The position numbers were made by a program, and so were the translations under genes. A stretch of 64,000 bases of DNA from Ligustrum vulgare (Eukaryota > Streptophyta > Magnoliopsida > Lamiales > Oleaceae), in contig OY743174.1 in assembly GCA_963555705.1 (NCBI GenBank), positions 25,485,608 through 25,549,607 of the forward strand, given 5' to 3'. Of this stretch, positions 11,318 through 23,170 are shown piece after piece. The notes under the pieces were generated by a model. It ran no database searches, was not told the origin of the DNA, and saw only the letters and a list, made by a program, of their open reading frames with translations. How positions within the stretch are numbered: position 1 is the stretch's first letter; every line of letters begins with the position of its first letter.

Positions 11318-12271
11318 TGATATGATCCGGACTAGGCATATAAGGGAAAAGTCCAGACATCGGCAATACAACAGTGATCTACGTGCAAAACGGAGTAAGT
11401 TTCATGTTGGAATCGAGTCGAGAAGGCGAAAGGATCAAGCCGAACCGAGTAAATGAAATTATTTATGTAGAAAAGTCATTACGTCCGTAATGGAGGACCT
11501 TCACAGCCATAACCCATATATTCACGGTCGTAACTCTTACTATCACGGCCGTAACCAATTATCGAAGAAAAATGATGAATTTCAGGCAGAACAGGTCTTA
11601 CGGCCGTATGTCCAGTCTCACGGCCGTAACTATTGGTGCAAATTTGGATCCGAGAGGCCTTTACGGCCGTAACGTTATTCTTCACGGCCGTAATTGGGTA
11701 GCGGCCAAATTTTGCTGGATTTTAATTATTTTATTTCCTTTTTTTTATTTATTTTAAGTTATATTCCTATTTTAGAATTTTAGTCTAATTAGAATTCTAT
11801 TTTGAGTAGATTAGAGGCTAGGTTATTTTGCTTATTTATATTCCTTTCCATTCATTGTAAACAGACAAGGTTGATTTGAGATTAATATTATTTGAGAGAG
11901 TTTTCTCCAATTGAAAGGTTGAGGAGTCCCTTTTGTGTTCTTCGAGAACAAATCTAACTTATCAAATATTATGAAATATTTGTGGCATTGAACTTATCAA
12001 ATATTCGCGAGAATATTTGTGGCGTTTCCAATTAGAATCTTATCAAGGAAATTGACAAGTCCTTGTGGTGTTTCGAAAACCTTGGATCTCGATTCCGCAT
12101 CGTCAATTTCTTGCGTCGTGTATCTTGGGTCAAGGTCCTAACGTCAATTTTATCTTTCCAGTAGTTTAATTCTTGTTTAATTTCGTGTTTAAATCTGATC
12201 TAGATCTTTTCTAGGTTTTAATTTCGTTATTCCGCGTTGTTCGAGGAAATTCCCCGACCGGGATCTCATCA
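11318..12271 (+). repeat. N1 5' LTR with ACGGCCGT array
   Basis: This 954-bp LTR is very similar to 14043-14974. Between 11481 and 11691 it holds five perfect ACGGCCGT palindromes (11545, 11600, 11620, 11663, 11684), mostly within TTACGGCCGTAA-like contexts. Three one- or two-base variants lie at about 11481, 11503 and 11524. A TATA-like TTATTTATATTCC lies near 11833. A 9-bp-stem hairpin CAAATATTC/GAATATTTG spans 11998-12019. Confidence 0.92.
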
Positions 12272-12273
12272 TC

Positions 12274-12287
12274 TGGTATCAGAGCTT
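12274..12287 (+). other. N1 primer-binding site
   Basis: TGGTATCAGAGCTT lies two bases after the LTR and is complementary to the 3' end of initiator tRNA-Met. Confidence 0.85.
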
Positions 12288-12583
12288 GGATCTATTTCAG
12301 ATTCTTATGTTTCTTGATTTTCTTGATTTTTTTTCGTGTTCTTCGCGTTCTTCGTGTTCTTCGTGTCAGTCATAATTTTTTTCAGTTTGATCCATAAGAG
12401 TGAGTCCCAAAAAATTCAAAAGTGTTTTTCTTGTTCGTTTTTCGTCCAAATCCAGTTCCCTTTTTTCTGCTATACTCATAGTCCAATTCTTTGGCAGATT
12501 ATAAAAAAAATCGAAAATCCCAAATATTCCCCAAATATTCCGAATTTTCTCAATTTCAAAATTTCATTGTTCGTGTCTTAAAA

Positions 12584-13561
12584 ATGTCTGATAAAGAGGT
12601 TTCCACGTCTTCATCTTCTATTGGAGACAGAAAACAGCTCAGGGGTATGAATAGAAAGGATGAACAGGGTAATGATAATATTGCAACAATGAGGGCACAA
12701 TTTGAAAGGTTTATGGTACAGATAGAGAATCGAGGTGCAGAGCGTGAACAAGGACCTCGGGATCAATCTCATGATGGTTCTATGGCTAGGAGGAGTAGTA
12801 GGTGTGAATTTCATGCTAGGTACGGATATGGGATGGATGAAAGGCCATTGAAGCGAAAAGAGACATCAAAACGGGAGAATAGTGATCATGTTCACAAAAG
12901 GAGGGAGGAACCGACAACCAAAGGTAAAAATAATTCTGATTCCAAGCCTTTTAAGGATAAAAATGTTAAGTGCTTTAAATGTTTGGAACGGGGTCACATT
13001 GCACTTGATTGTCCACGTAAAAAGGTTAGCTGTGATAGTGAAGGGGCAAAAAGTGTTGTGGTGGATGAGTCAATTACTGATAGGCATGCTCTTAGCGTTA
13101 GGCGTAAGGTGAATGTTTTGGATAATATGGAAGGGCGGAAGGATAATATTTTTCGCACTAGATGTATCGTGAATGATAAAGTGTGTATCATGGTGATTGA
13201 CAAGGGAAGTTGTACTAATATAGTTAGTACAATGTTGGTAGAAAAATTAGGCTTATCTTTAATGAAACATCAAACACCTTATAAATTACAATGGTTGACT
13301 GAGTCGGGGGAAGTTAAGGTGAAGAGACAGGCCTTGGTGACTTTTTCTTTTGGTGGATATACTGATGAGGTAGTTTGTGACGTAGTGCCTATGCAAATTA
13401 GTCACATATTGTTGGGAAGGCCTTGGCAACATGAAAGGGCTGTGCTACACGATGGGTATACGAATAGATACAACCTGGTAAAAGGGGGGGAAAAGTTTAC
13501 TCTAATGCCATTATCTCCAACTGAAGCCCTGAAAGATCAATTGAAAGTGAAAAGTGATTGA
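12584..13561 (+). CDS. N1 Gag-protease remnant (zinc knuckle plus retropepsin)
   Basis: The ORF is intact. I chose the ATG at 12584 (MSDKEVSTSSSS) because this opening is typical of plant gypsy gag; the frame is open further upstream but has no better ATG. The 325-residue product has a short basic N-terminal region, then a CCHC knuckle CFKCLERGHIALDCP (about residues 130-144). A retropepsin-like domain follows: MVIDKGSCTNIVS, KLQWLTESGEVKV, HILLGRPWQHE, DGYTNRYNL, and a final PLSPTEALKDQL. The usual large capsid (retrotrans_gag) domain between N-terminus and knuckle is missing. The catalytic loop is DKGS, where this lineage usually has D(S/G)GS. The protein probably binds RNA, but it could not build a particle or replicate alone. 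Confidence 0.85.
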   Translation: MSDKEVSTSSSSIGDRKQLRGMNRKDEQGNDNIATMRAQFERFMVQIENRGAEREQGPRDQSHDGSMARRSSRCEFHARYGYGMDERPLKRKETSKRENSDHVHKRREEPTTKGKNNSDSKPFKDKNVKCFKCLERGHIALDCPRKKVSCDSEGAKSVVVDESITDRHALSVRRKVNVLDNMEGRKDNIFRTRCIVNDKVCIMVIDKGSCTNIVSTMLVEKLGLSLMKHQTPYKLQWLTESGEVKVKRQALVTFSFGGYTDEVVCDVVPMQISHILLGRPWQHERAVLHDGYTNRYNLVKGGEKFTLMPLSPTEALKDQLKVKSD

Positions 13562-13745
13562 GGGGAAAAATAAGAGAGTTGAGGCCACACCTCAGAAAAA
13601 ATAAAGGGAGTGGAAATTAAAGAAAAGAGAGTTGAGGCCACGACCTCAGAAAAAGGAGAGGGAGTGAAAAATAAAGAAAAGAGGGTTGAGGTTCAAACCT
13701 CAGAAAAAGGAGAGACTGAGTGCAAAAAGCAAAAGAAAAGAGAGT
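13562..13745 (+). repeat. N1 about 54-bp tandem repeat after the gag-protease ORF
   Basis: About three diverged units contain GAGTTGAGGCCACGACCTCA followed by a purine-rich spacer. In one frame they encode KEKRVExxTSEKGE repeats. They look like a Lys/Glu-rich linker of the ancestral polyprotein, now cut off by the ORF stop. From here to about 14028 there is only frame-shifted residue of the polyprotein end. Confidence 0.65.
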
Positions 13746-14042
13746 CTACCACAAAAATGAGTCTATTTGCACTTACTCACGCTAACACACCCCTCCCCAA
13801 TTTTTTAAAATCTGTTTTACGGTACCGAAGTCAAACCATGAGCTTAAAACAGGGAAAAAACTTATTGGCACAAATGAGCAGCCCAAAAAGTTGAGAAAGT
13901 TGAAGGAGAAAAATGGGCATCCCAAAATGTTGAAAGCAAGCACGAGGCATAAACATGATCATCGAGCCCAGAAAAGCAGAAGGAGTTTGAAAAGCCGACC
14001 ATAATTGGATTTGAGGTCGAATCCTTTTCAAGAGAGGGAGTA

Positions 14043-14974
14043 TGATATGATCCGGACCAGGCATCGAAGGGCAAAGTCGAGACATCGGCAATACGACAGT
14101 GATCTACGTGCAAAACGGAGTAAGTTTCATGTTGGAATCGAGCCGAGAAGGCGAAAGGATCAAGCCGAGCCGAGTAAACGAAATTATTTATGCAGAAAAG
14201 TCATTACGGGCGTAATGGAGGACCTTCACGGCCGTAACCCATATATTCACGGTCGTAACTCTTACTATCACGGACGTAACCAATTATCGAAGAAAAATGA
14301 TGAATTTCAGGCAGAACAGGTCTTACGGCCGTATGTCCAGTCTCACGGCCGTAACTATTGGTGCAGATTTGGATCCGAGAGGCCTTTACGGCCGTAACTG
14401 GGTAGCGGCCAAATTTTGCGAGATTTTAATTATTTTATTTCCTTTTTTTATTTATTTTAAGTTATATTCCTATTTTAGAATTTTAGTCTAATTAGAATTC
14501 TATTTTGAGTAGATTAGAGGCTAGGTTATTTTGCTTATTTATATTCATTTCCATTCATTGTAAACAGACAAGTTTGATTTGAGATTAATATTATTTGAGA
14601 GAGTTTTCTCCAATTGAAAGGTTGAGGAGTCCCTTTTATGTTCTTCGAGAACAAATCCAACTTATCAAATATTGTAAAATATTTGTGGCATTGAACTTAT
14701 CAAATATTCGCGAGAATATTTGTGGCGTTTCCAATTAGAATCTTATCAAGGAAATTGACAAGTCCTTGTGGTATTTCGAAAACCTTGGATCTCGATTCCG
14801 CATCGTCAATTTCTTGCGTCGTGAATCTTGGGTCAAGGTCCTATCATCAATTTTATCTTTCCAGTAGTTTAATTCTTGTTTAATTTCGTGTTTAAATCTG
14901 ATCTAGATCTTTCCTAGGTTTTAATTTCGTTATTCCGCGTTGTTCGACGAGACTCCCCGACCGGGATCTCATCA
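14043..14974 (+). repeat. N1 3' LTR with ACGGCCGT array
   Basis: This 932-bp partner of 11318-12271 is nearly identical. It lacks the segment around the fifth palindrome of the 5' copy. Perfect ACGGCCGT sites lie at 14228, 14325, 14345 and 14388, with one-base variants at about 14206, 14249 and 14270. The palindromes vary between the two LTRs by point changes. Confidence 0.92.
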
Positions 14975-15144
14975 TCTACACTTTGTGAGAGATAGAGTCC
15001 TAAAGAAAGAGCTACAAATAAACTACGTGCCTTCATCAGACCAGATAGCTGATCAAATGACGAAGCCACTGCCATTAACGAAGTTCCTGTGTATGAGAGA
15101 CAAGGTGTGCGTGAATCAGAGTCACTACACCTTGAGTGGGGTAG
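14975..15144 (+). pseudogene. C1 RNase H C-terminus and polypurine tract (second part)
   Basis: After N1, the copia frame resumes as [20 protein letters not shown], then [11 protein letters not shown] and KFLCMRDKV, the standard copia pol ending. The frame stays open into the LTR (to about 15176). The CTTGAGTGGGG stretch just before 15145 is the polypurine tract. Confidence 0.88.
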
Positions 15145-15449
15145 TCAAAATACAAGCAGAAGGAGAAGAGGACTGAAACGCACATTGTATAGTACTTGTG
15201 GGCTTACAGATACAAAGGAAAAGACACATTACATTTTGAACTCGGTAAAAGGGGAAATCACGTTTCTTTCCTTCAATAAACATGCTATCGTCTTCTAAAC
15301 TAGAATCAGGTGCAACCCATGTGTAAATGATGAATCGTTGCTACTAGAATAGAGAATAATAAACTTCTGTTAAAATTACCTAAAGTATGTATATTGTATG
15401 TATTGATTCATTCCTATAAAAGCACCATTAATGTAAACTATTTTCTCCA
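15145..15449 (+). repeat. C1 3' LTR
   Basis: It matches 6850-7184 but lacks about 30 bp before the final CTCCA. It begins TCAAAATACAAG. Confidence 0.8.
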
Positions 15450-16021
15450 TCTCCTTTTACTTTTAGAATAGACACGGAAATTTCCTGGAGAAGATCCAAA
15501 TTCTATATACAGGTACATAAATTATTTGACGCTCAGATTATATATTGGAGAAGAGATTTGTACTTTAATATGTTATGCATCTAAATGGGTGGGAAAAATT
15601 TGGTTTTGGTGGGTTTTTATTATTCTTAGGCTTGATCAATTAATGTGATTGAAAAACTATAAGACTCATAAAATGTGTGGTTAAAATTAATTTGTTTACT
15701 TTGATTTAGATTAAAATTTTAATTTAATTATTGCCACGGCGATAGACACTTATTCCGTATTTATATGTCTCAAATTTTAGTATACTAACATTATTGAATG
15801 TGTATTTAATTTTCTCATTTTGTATCATGTCTTGTTAAGTCTTTGTTTGACAAACATGTTTTTTACAACACAATTGTCCAAATCACTTTTTAACCACACA
15901 CATTTTCTCTCACCATTTTTCAACCACACATTTTACCTAAAAAACATAAAAAAACATGTTTTTAAACCAAAACTTTTAACAAAGTGTTTTGTTATTAATG
16001 AATAAGTATTGAATAAGGGTA
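15450..16021. other. AT-rich intergenic stretch, nothing recognised
   Basis: There is no conserved coding, no RNA gene and no clear repeat structure. It ends where Helitron-like sequence begins. Confidence 0.6.
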
Positions 16022-16504
16022 TCTATATTATCTATATCTACATATTCTATATAAAGAGCCGCCACTGAAATGCGCACACATATTCCCGTCCAAAATTCCC
16101 TTCTTGAATCTAAAAATTGTTGGAAAAAAAGGGTAATAAATGTAATTAATAAAAATTGGTATTAAATGTTTATCCACGATAAAAGTTTTTATTAAATGAA
16201 AGTTGATAATAAAGGTGGGTCATTAATTTCGACGGCCATTAAATATGAGTATATTTATAAAAAATATAATAAAATTATTTCAAGCTAACTGTTTCAATTC
16301 TTAAATTATTAACTTAAGTTTAAATTTTTTAATTATATTATAATTATAAAATTCTAATAAATAATTTTAAAACCATAATTATATAAGAATTTAAATATGA
16401 ATAAAATTACAATTTAAAAATTCAAAATCATATTTGGATTAAATAAATAAATATTGCAAAATCTTAATCTTAATCTTAATCTTATATTATTATCTTATTT
16501 CTTA
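16022..16504 (+). mobile_element. Helitron 5' fragment (H-A)
   Basis: It starts A/TCTATATTATC followed by TATAAAGAGCCGCCACTGAAA, the form of CTAG-type plant Helitron 5' ends (compare 29842). No 3' end belongs to it before the next Helitron start at about 16505, so it is truncated or interrupted. Confidence 0.55.
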
Positions 16505-17444
16505 TCTATCTATTTATAAAAACAAAGTAGCCGTCACAAAAAATACACACACACTTTCCCACCTAAAATTACTTGCTAAATTTGGAAAGTTTTTGCCCAA
16601 AAAAAAATTGAAAAAGGAAAACAAAGAAAGACTCATTAAAGTGCAATGAGAATTGGAACTATTTCAAAATGTAATGATTGAACAATACAAACTCCAAAGT
16701 CCAAATTGTAATAATTGCAATTTGAATTACCACTTGTGGTAGTTAATTTTTTTTTTTTTTAAAAAAACAAAGAATATGATGTTTTCAAGGTAAAAATTAG
16801 TGGTTGAAAAATTGAGAGAAAAATATGTGATTAAAAAGTAGTTTAAATTTTTTGTCAAACCAATTCAAAAAAAGGACAATTTGAAATTGTTTTTTTTTAT
16901 TTTTCTTTAAAAAATAAATGTGTTTTTAATTGTTAAACAGAGATGCTTCATTCTTTTTCTTTTTTTTTTTTTTGAAAAAAGTTGAAAAATTTACATTAAA
17001 AGCATCATAAATCTAATTTAAAAAATAAAAAGATAATTTTCAATTGTTATAAAAATGTATTTAAAATCCGTAATTTAGAAATTTCGTTAAATTTATGTAA
17101 AAAAAAAGATTATTCAAAAATATTCTGCTTAATCATATTGTAACTAATTTGGTAAAGTAATATTAAATTATTTCCAGAAATATATAAAATTATATTATAA
17201 AATTGTTGAAAAACATTTAAATAACCCAAAAATATTTTAGTTTAAAGAAAGAAAAATGTTTTAGTTTAAAGAGCTAAAGAACATTCTTTATATTTTGTAT
17301 TTTTTATAAGTTTCCAATTACAAAAAAATAAAAAAATAAAAAAAAAATAAAAAAAACTAAATAACTAATCCATAAATAATTGATCGAATATTTTATATAT
17401 ATTTTTTTGAAATACAGTGTTCATTTATATTATTCTCGATTTTT

Positions 17445-17504
<60 letters not shown>

Positions 17505-18181
17505 GTTGTTGTTGTTGTTGTTGTGCAATGACAATGTTTTAATTTGAAAAACATTATTAAAAATTCTATAAAATTATATCTAAGCAATACATTAAAAAAT
17601 GAACTTCGTCAAAAGTTAAAATATATTTTGCTCGAAATCAAATTAACTTAAAATTTATTTATTTTTTTCATTTTTTTTCATTGTTATTAAAAATATACTT
17701 TGATTGCGTCATATGCAATAACAATTAACGAGAAGTTTAACATATGATAACAAGTGAGAGCAACACTTAACTATAAACACTTTGTCCGTAAAAAAACACA
17801 AAGATCAAATGTAAAAGTTTAAAAGATTTCAGGAAACCTAAAATCGATTCGATCCAAAAAAGGCAACATATCAAGGATCGAAGGTTGAATTAGGTCGAAC
17901 AAACAAACAAATAATAAAAAACATAATCTTTAAAAGAAAAAACAAAAACCCCATAAAGATCAGAATTTTTCTAATTTTGATTAGTTTTATAGATGTTGTA
18001 TTTCCTATTTTAATTAGTTTTGTCTTTTTTAAAGTTTTGAATTCGATAATATTTTGTATTAAAATGTTATTGTATTATGTTTTTATCTGATAAGATTGTA
18101 TAATTGACATATTTTCATAAATTTTGATCCAAATTACTATTACAAACATATTCACGTGCATCGCACAGGTGAAAATACTAT
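16505..18181 (+). mobile_element. Non-autonomous Helitron (H-A2)
   Basis: It starts TCTATCTATTTATAAAAACA then AAGTAGCCGTCAC. Near 18156-18166 it has the hairpin GTGC-ATC-GCAC, and it ends at CTAT (18178-18181), one base from CTAG. There is no Rep/helicase coding. An (ATT)n/(GTT)n microsatellite lies inside at about 17452-17524. Confidence 0.6.
17452..17524. repeat. (ATT)n-(GTT)n microsatellite
   Basis: About 16-17 ATT units run directly into about 7 GTT units. Confidence 0.9.
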
Positions 18182-20122
18182 TTATATATAAAAGTAGAAT
18201 AGCCGTTATCAAACTACACACATAGTTTTCAACCAAAAACACTTTCTAAATTTGAATTTTTTTTTGCAAAAAAAGTATATTAAATAGTATATTTTTTTAC
18301 ATGTGTCATTAATTGCATTGGCATCCGTGCTATACTATTAATAACATCAAAATGTTATTTTTTCTATTTTATTATTATTCTTATAATAATTATTGTATTA
18401 TTTTGAAATCGAAAAATATGTAATATGGATGTCAAATTAAAGATCACAGTGAGAATTTTAATGCAAGCTAACAAGTGAGAGCAAATTGTAAATATATTGT
18501 CCGTAAAATCATATAAAAAATTAAATGTAAAATTTTATTTTTTTATTTTTCATCAATATATAATTCATTTTAAATTATATCGTTTAAGTCCTATAATATT
18601 ATTTATAATTAGTTAAATAAATTCATTTCAATCATAAATGATTAATTTCTGTTCTGATTTTTCTCATCAAATTAAAATAAATAATAAATATATGGGTTTT
18701 TAAGGCAAATCTAATTTAGTTAGGTTAATTTACAAACTTAAGATTTCTTCAATTCATTCATCATTTTCAAATTTTTTTTATTTATTTACTAATTCAGTTC
18801 ATTTTCTTTTTTTCATTATAAATTTAAATAACTAAAATATGCAAAAATATATTACAGATTTTAACAATTAGTACATATAATTTCTATTAAACAATTGATC
18901 GATCAGCAATTTTTATTAAAATAATAATGTAACAATATGAATAAAGAAATTGTCAGTATAAAGAAAGAAGAATCAATTAATGTAACAATATTTATTATCA
19001 TTAAAGATTATTTTTTTAGAAAAACACTTGAAATTAATAATTAATGCTTAAAAATCAAATTATACTAAAAAAATTTATCCTACACTTCTTTCGGGATGAA
19101 TATGATGAAGAACATTATATGAAAAGAAAAGCGTCGATCTTAAGTAGAATATGTAAGCTGAGTTTTGCCAATGTATTATATGAGCTCAATTTCGTAGTTC
19201 AAAAGTTTTTTTAAAAAAGAAAATTTCATTTATTAAACGTTAATTTCAGAAATGGAGTTGACATATTCACGGTACAATCTCTAAAACACTTAATTCATGG
19301 CATGTTTTCCCGTAAAGATAATAAAACAATTCAACAGTTTACAATTTTAATAAAATATTAAAAAAATAATTATACGCCATAAAAATTGGTGAAACTTTAT
19401 TTTCTTAATTTTATTAACATGTATAGACAAAAAGACTCACTATATATATTTTATTTATATTTTCATTAATAATTTTTTTTTATTGACATATAATTAAATA
19501 TGCATTTCATTATGTTCAATTAAATGCATCGCATTTAAAAATTATAAATTATAAATCATGTGAAAGATCTCTTGAATTGAATTCCACCATCGCATTTAAA
19601 AATTAAAAGTTATAAATCAGGTGAAGGATCTCTTGAATTGAATTCCACGTTCGTGCATCACAAATCTTGAGGTTGATTTTTACTTTCGTGCATCGTCAAT
19701 ATTGCTAATTTGTCAAATTTATTATATATAGGACTGCATATATTTAATTTGTTAAAATTACTTTATTATATGTAAATTATAATATATTTAGGGTTATTAT
19801 TTCTATTCATGTTAGTAAAAAATATTTGGAAGAAATTTTTTACAATATATATTTTAAAAAATTGCATTATTTAATTTAAATTTGAACAATTATTAAATAT
19901 GTTTTGTCTATAACAACTTTTGTGTATCACACGGGTGTGAACAACTACAAACAATGTATTATTTAAAAAGGTTTTTCAAAATTAATGAGAATTGTAATTT
20001 ATTTCTATTTTAAGCATTCGTTGACAGTCTATATCATTAATCAAAATAATTTTACATTCAATTTTTTTTTCAATAAAATCATTCAATACTATTTTCCGTG
20101 CAACGCACGGGTGTGATACTAG
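18182..20122 (+). mobile_element. Non-autonomous Helitron (H-B)
   Basis: The 5' region reads TATATATAAAAGTAGAATAG then CCGTTATCAAAC. The 3' end has a perfect 6-bp hairpin CCGTGC-AAC-GCACGG (20096-20110), eight bases, and CTAG (20119-20122). There is no coding for RepHel. Its body, from about 18268, is repeated in the next element. Confidence 0.75.
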
Positions 20123-20135
20123 TATATATATAGTT

Positions 20136-21770
20136 TATTAAATATCTTAGCAATTATTATTTTACATGTGTCATTAATTACATTGGAATTCGTGCAATGC
20201 TATTAATAATAACAAAATGTTATTTTTTATTTTATTATTATTCTTTTAATAATTATTGTATTATTTTGAAATCGAAAAATATATAATATGGGTGTCAAAT
20301 GAAAGATCACGGCGAGAAGTTTAATGCAAGCTAACAAGTGAGTGCAAATTGTTAATATATTGTCCGTAAATCATATAAAAAATTAAAGGTAATTTTTTTT
20401 TCCTCAATATCTAATTCATTTTAAATTATATCATTTTAAGTCATATAATATTATATATAATTAGTTAACAAAATTTATTTTATTCATAGATGATTAATTT
20501 CTGATTTGGTTTTTTTCCATCAAATTAAAATAAATAATAACTAATCGAATTTCTAAGGCAAATCCAATTAAGTTGAGTTAATTTTACAAACTTAAGATTT
20601 CTTCAACTCATTTATCATTTTCAAACTATTTTTATTTATATACTTATTCTATTCATTTTTCTAATTTTCATTATAAATTTTAATAACTAAAATATGCAAA
20701 AATATATTACAGATTTTAACGATTAGTTCATATAGTTTTTATTAAAATAAAAATGTAAAAATATGAATAAAGAAATTATCAATATGAAGAAAGAAGAATT
20801 AATTAATGTATCAATATTTATTAAAATTGTATAATTATTTTTTTAGAATAACACTAGAAAAAATTAAATTATACAAAAAAAGTCTATCATACACCTCTTT
20901 CTGGGAAGAATATGTTGAAGAACAACATATAAAAAGAAAATCGTCGATCTTAAGGAGAATATGTAAGTTGGGTTTTGCACATGTATTGTATGAGCCTAAT
21001 TTTTAATTCAAAAGTTTTTAAAAAAAATCATTTATTGAACGTTAATTCCAGAAATAGAGTTGATATATTCACGGTACAATCTCTAAAACACTAAATTCAT
21101 GGTCTATTTTCCCGTAAAGATATAAAACAATCCAACGATTTACAACTTTATTAAAATATTAAAAAAATTATATACCGTAAAAACTTGCAAAACTTTATTT
21201 CTTAATTTTATTAACATATATAGACCAAAAGACTCACTATATATATTTATTTATATTTTCATTAATAATTGTTTTATTGACATATAATTAAATATGAATT
21301 TAATTAAATATGCATTTAATTATATTCAATTAAATGCATCGCATTTAAAAATTAAAAACTATTAATCATGCGAAGATCTCTTGAGTTGAAATTCATATTC
21401 GTGCACCACAAATCTTGAAGTAGATTTTCACTTTCGCGCATCGTGTCAAAAATATTTGGACGAAATTTTTTATTTATTCTATACAACTTATATTTGAAAA
21501 ATTGCATTATTTAATTTAAATTTAAAAAATTGTTTAAATATGTTTTTTCTATAACAACTTTCGTATATCACACGGGTGTGAGCAGCTACAAACTGTATAA
21601 ACAATGTATTATTTAAATAGGTTTTCTAAAATTGATGAGAATTGTAATTGACAGTCTGTATCATTAACCAAAACAAATTATATGTTCCATTTTTTTCCTA
21701 TTTTTTAATGATATTTACAGTAAAATCATTTTATATTGTTCTTTCATGCAACACACGGATGTGATACTAG
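20136..21770 (+). mobile_element. Non-autonomous Helitron copy (H-C), 5' truncated
   Basis: It is a direct repeat of 18268-20122, including the TACATGTGTCATTAATT segment and the 3' end ATGCAACACACGGATGTGA then CTAG (21767-21770). The first 85 bp or so of H-B are absent and the terminal hairpin is slightly degenerate. Head-to-tail placement directly after H-B makes a tandem array. Confidence 0.7.
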
Positions 21771-23107
21771 TCGTATATAAAAGTAGAAGTGATAAAAAAG
21801 AAGTATTAAATGTTATTTTCCCTCCAAAATGCACTTACAATTTCGGGAATAAATAATAAAATAAAAATAGAATAGAATAAAAATCCATGTAGATAATATT
21901 TATTATTCTTTAAATAATAACTCATATTTTCTAAAATATATATTACATATATTATTATTAAATATTTAATAAATTAAAACCTTCGTTCAAAGGCTTTTTT
22001 TTATAAACAAATATTATTGTTTTCGAGATAATATGATTGAAAAATGGTTTAAAAAATGTGCATAGTTAAAGAGTGAGTTAAAATTTGTTGTCTGTAAATA
22101 AATTTAAGACAAAGTTATCGAGTGGATGCTAATATTTCCAATAATTCTTAATTTTAATGATTATGTAAATATTATATGGTATAAGGGTTTCAATATAATT
22201 TCTTGATCTTCCACGTTGTCCGATTGTTATATAATGATAATTGTATAAAGATTATATGGTATAAGGTTTTTCGTAATTATTATTTTAACTTCTTGATTTT
22301 GTAAATAAAAGTATAATTTTATTGATTAAATATTTATAAATATTTGCTTAGTTGAAAATAAACACACATTTATAATTATTTTGATAATATTATTGAATGA
22401 AAGTTAAAAAAAAAAATGTTAAATATAAGATGTAAATGCAGAAATCATGTAAATTTGCATTTTCACTGAAGTTAACAATATAAAAATTATTGAATCGTAC
22501 AATCATTTATTATTTAAGTATATAAATTGTCATTTTATTATATAAATATATAAATTAGCGTTTATTGTTCAAATATAATAATTTGAATTAGCTATATTTC
22601 TCATATTTGATAACTCTAAAACTTTTTTACTAAAATATAACTCAAAATCAACAATTAATTTTAATCACGCATTTTGTAAGGTCATACAACTTCTACTAAA
22701 AACCTGATTTTATTCCCTACCAAAATAGGAGCATTGTTTTTTAAATTTTAATAATTATTGTAATTGAATATTATTATTTTATGCATTTTGTATTTGTTTT
22801 GATTATGTAAAATTATTAACATTTTATATCGAAATAGAAAATGAATAATATTTTTTTTATTAATTTTAAAATATAAAAATTAAGTATTCTCAAGATATAA
22901 AACATTATAGCAATAATATGTTTTACTGTTAGAATTACTAATTCAAAGAAAATATAAATTAATTGTTGATAATTATATTTGTTACTATAATTTATTTCAA
23001 AACTTTAAATACTATAAGAGTTTTTTAACCTATAAAAAATTGTTCAAAATTATTATGTAAACAAATACAAAAAGTTGGAAAATGAAAAGAATTAGTTTTC
23101 AGAATGG

Positions 23108-23170
<63 letters not shown>

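Larger units (their letters stand above)
11318..14974 (+). mobile_element. N1: non-autonomous Ty3/gypsy derivative nested in C1
   Basis: LTRs at 11318-12271 and 14043-14974 start TGATATGATCC and end CATCA. The element is flanked by the 5-bp TSD TCTAC (11313-11317 and 14975-14979). A primer-binding site (12274) and a polypurine tract (14029-14042, AAGAGAGGGAG) are present. The 1.8-kb interior has one ORF with zinc knuckle and retropepsin; capsid, RT, RNase H and integrase are absent. The polypurine/LTR junction and LTR plan resemble those of G3 at the right end of the window, suggesting a related autonomous partner. Confidence 0.92.
6850..15449 (+). mobile_element. C1: Ty1/copia retrotransposon, split by N1
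   Basis: LTRs at 6850-7184 and 15145-15449 enclose gag, protease, integrase, RT and RNase H in copia order. N1 (11318-14974) is inserted in the RNase H end. Removing N1 and one TSD copy restores the frame from HIELDL to [10 protein letters not shown]. Gag and pol carry several stops and frameshifts, so the element is defective. The LTR outer ends read TT/TC rather than TG, and I see no convincing TSD around the whole element. Confidence 0.9.

Noticed and set aside
20806..21006. 66-codon ORF in H-C
   Set aside because: Its counterpart in H-B (about 18955-19200) is broken by stops; AT-rich chance frame.
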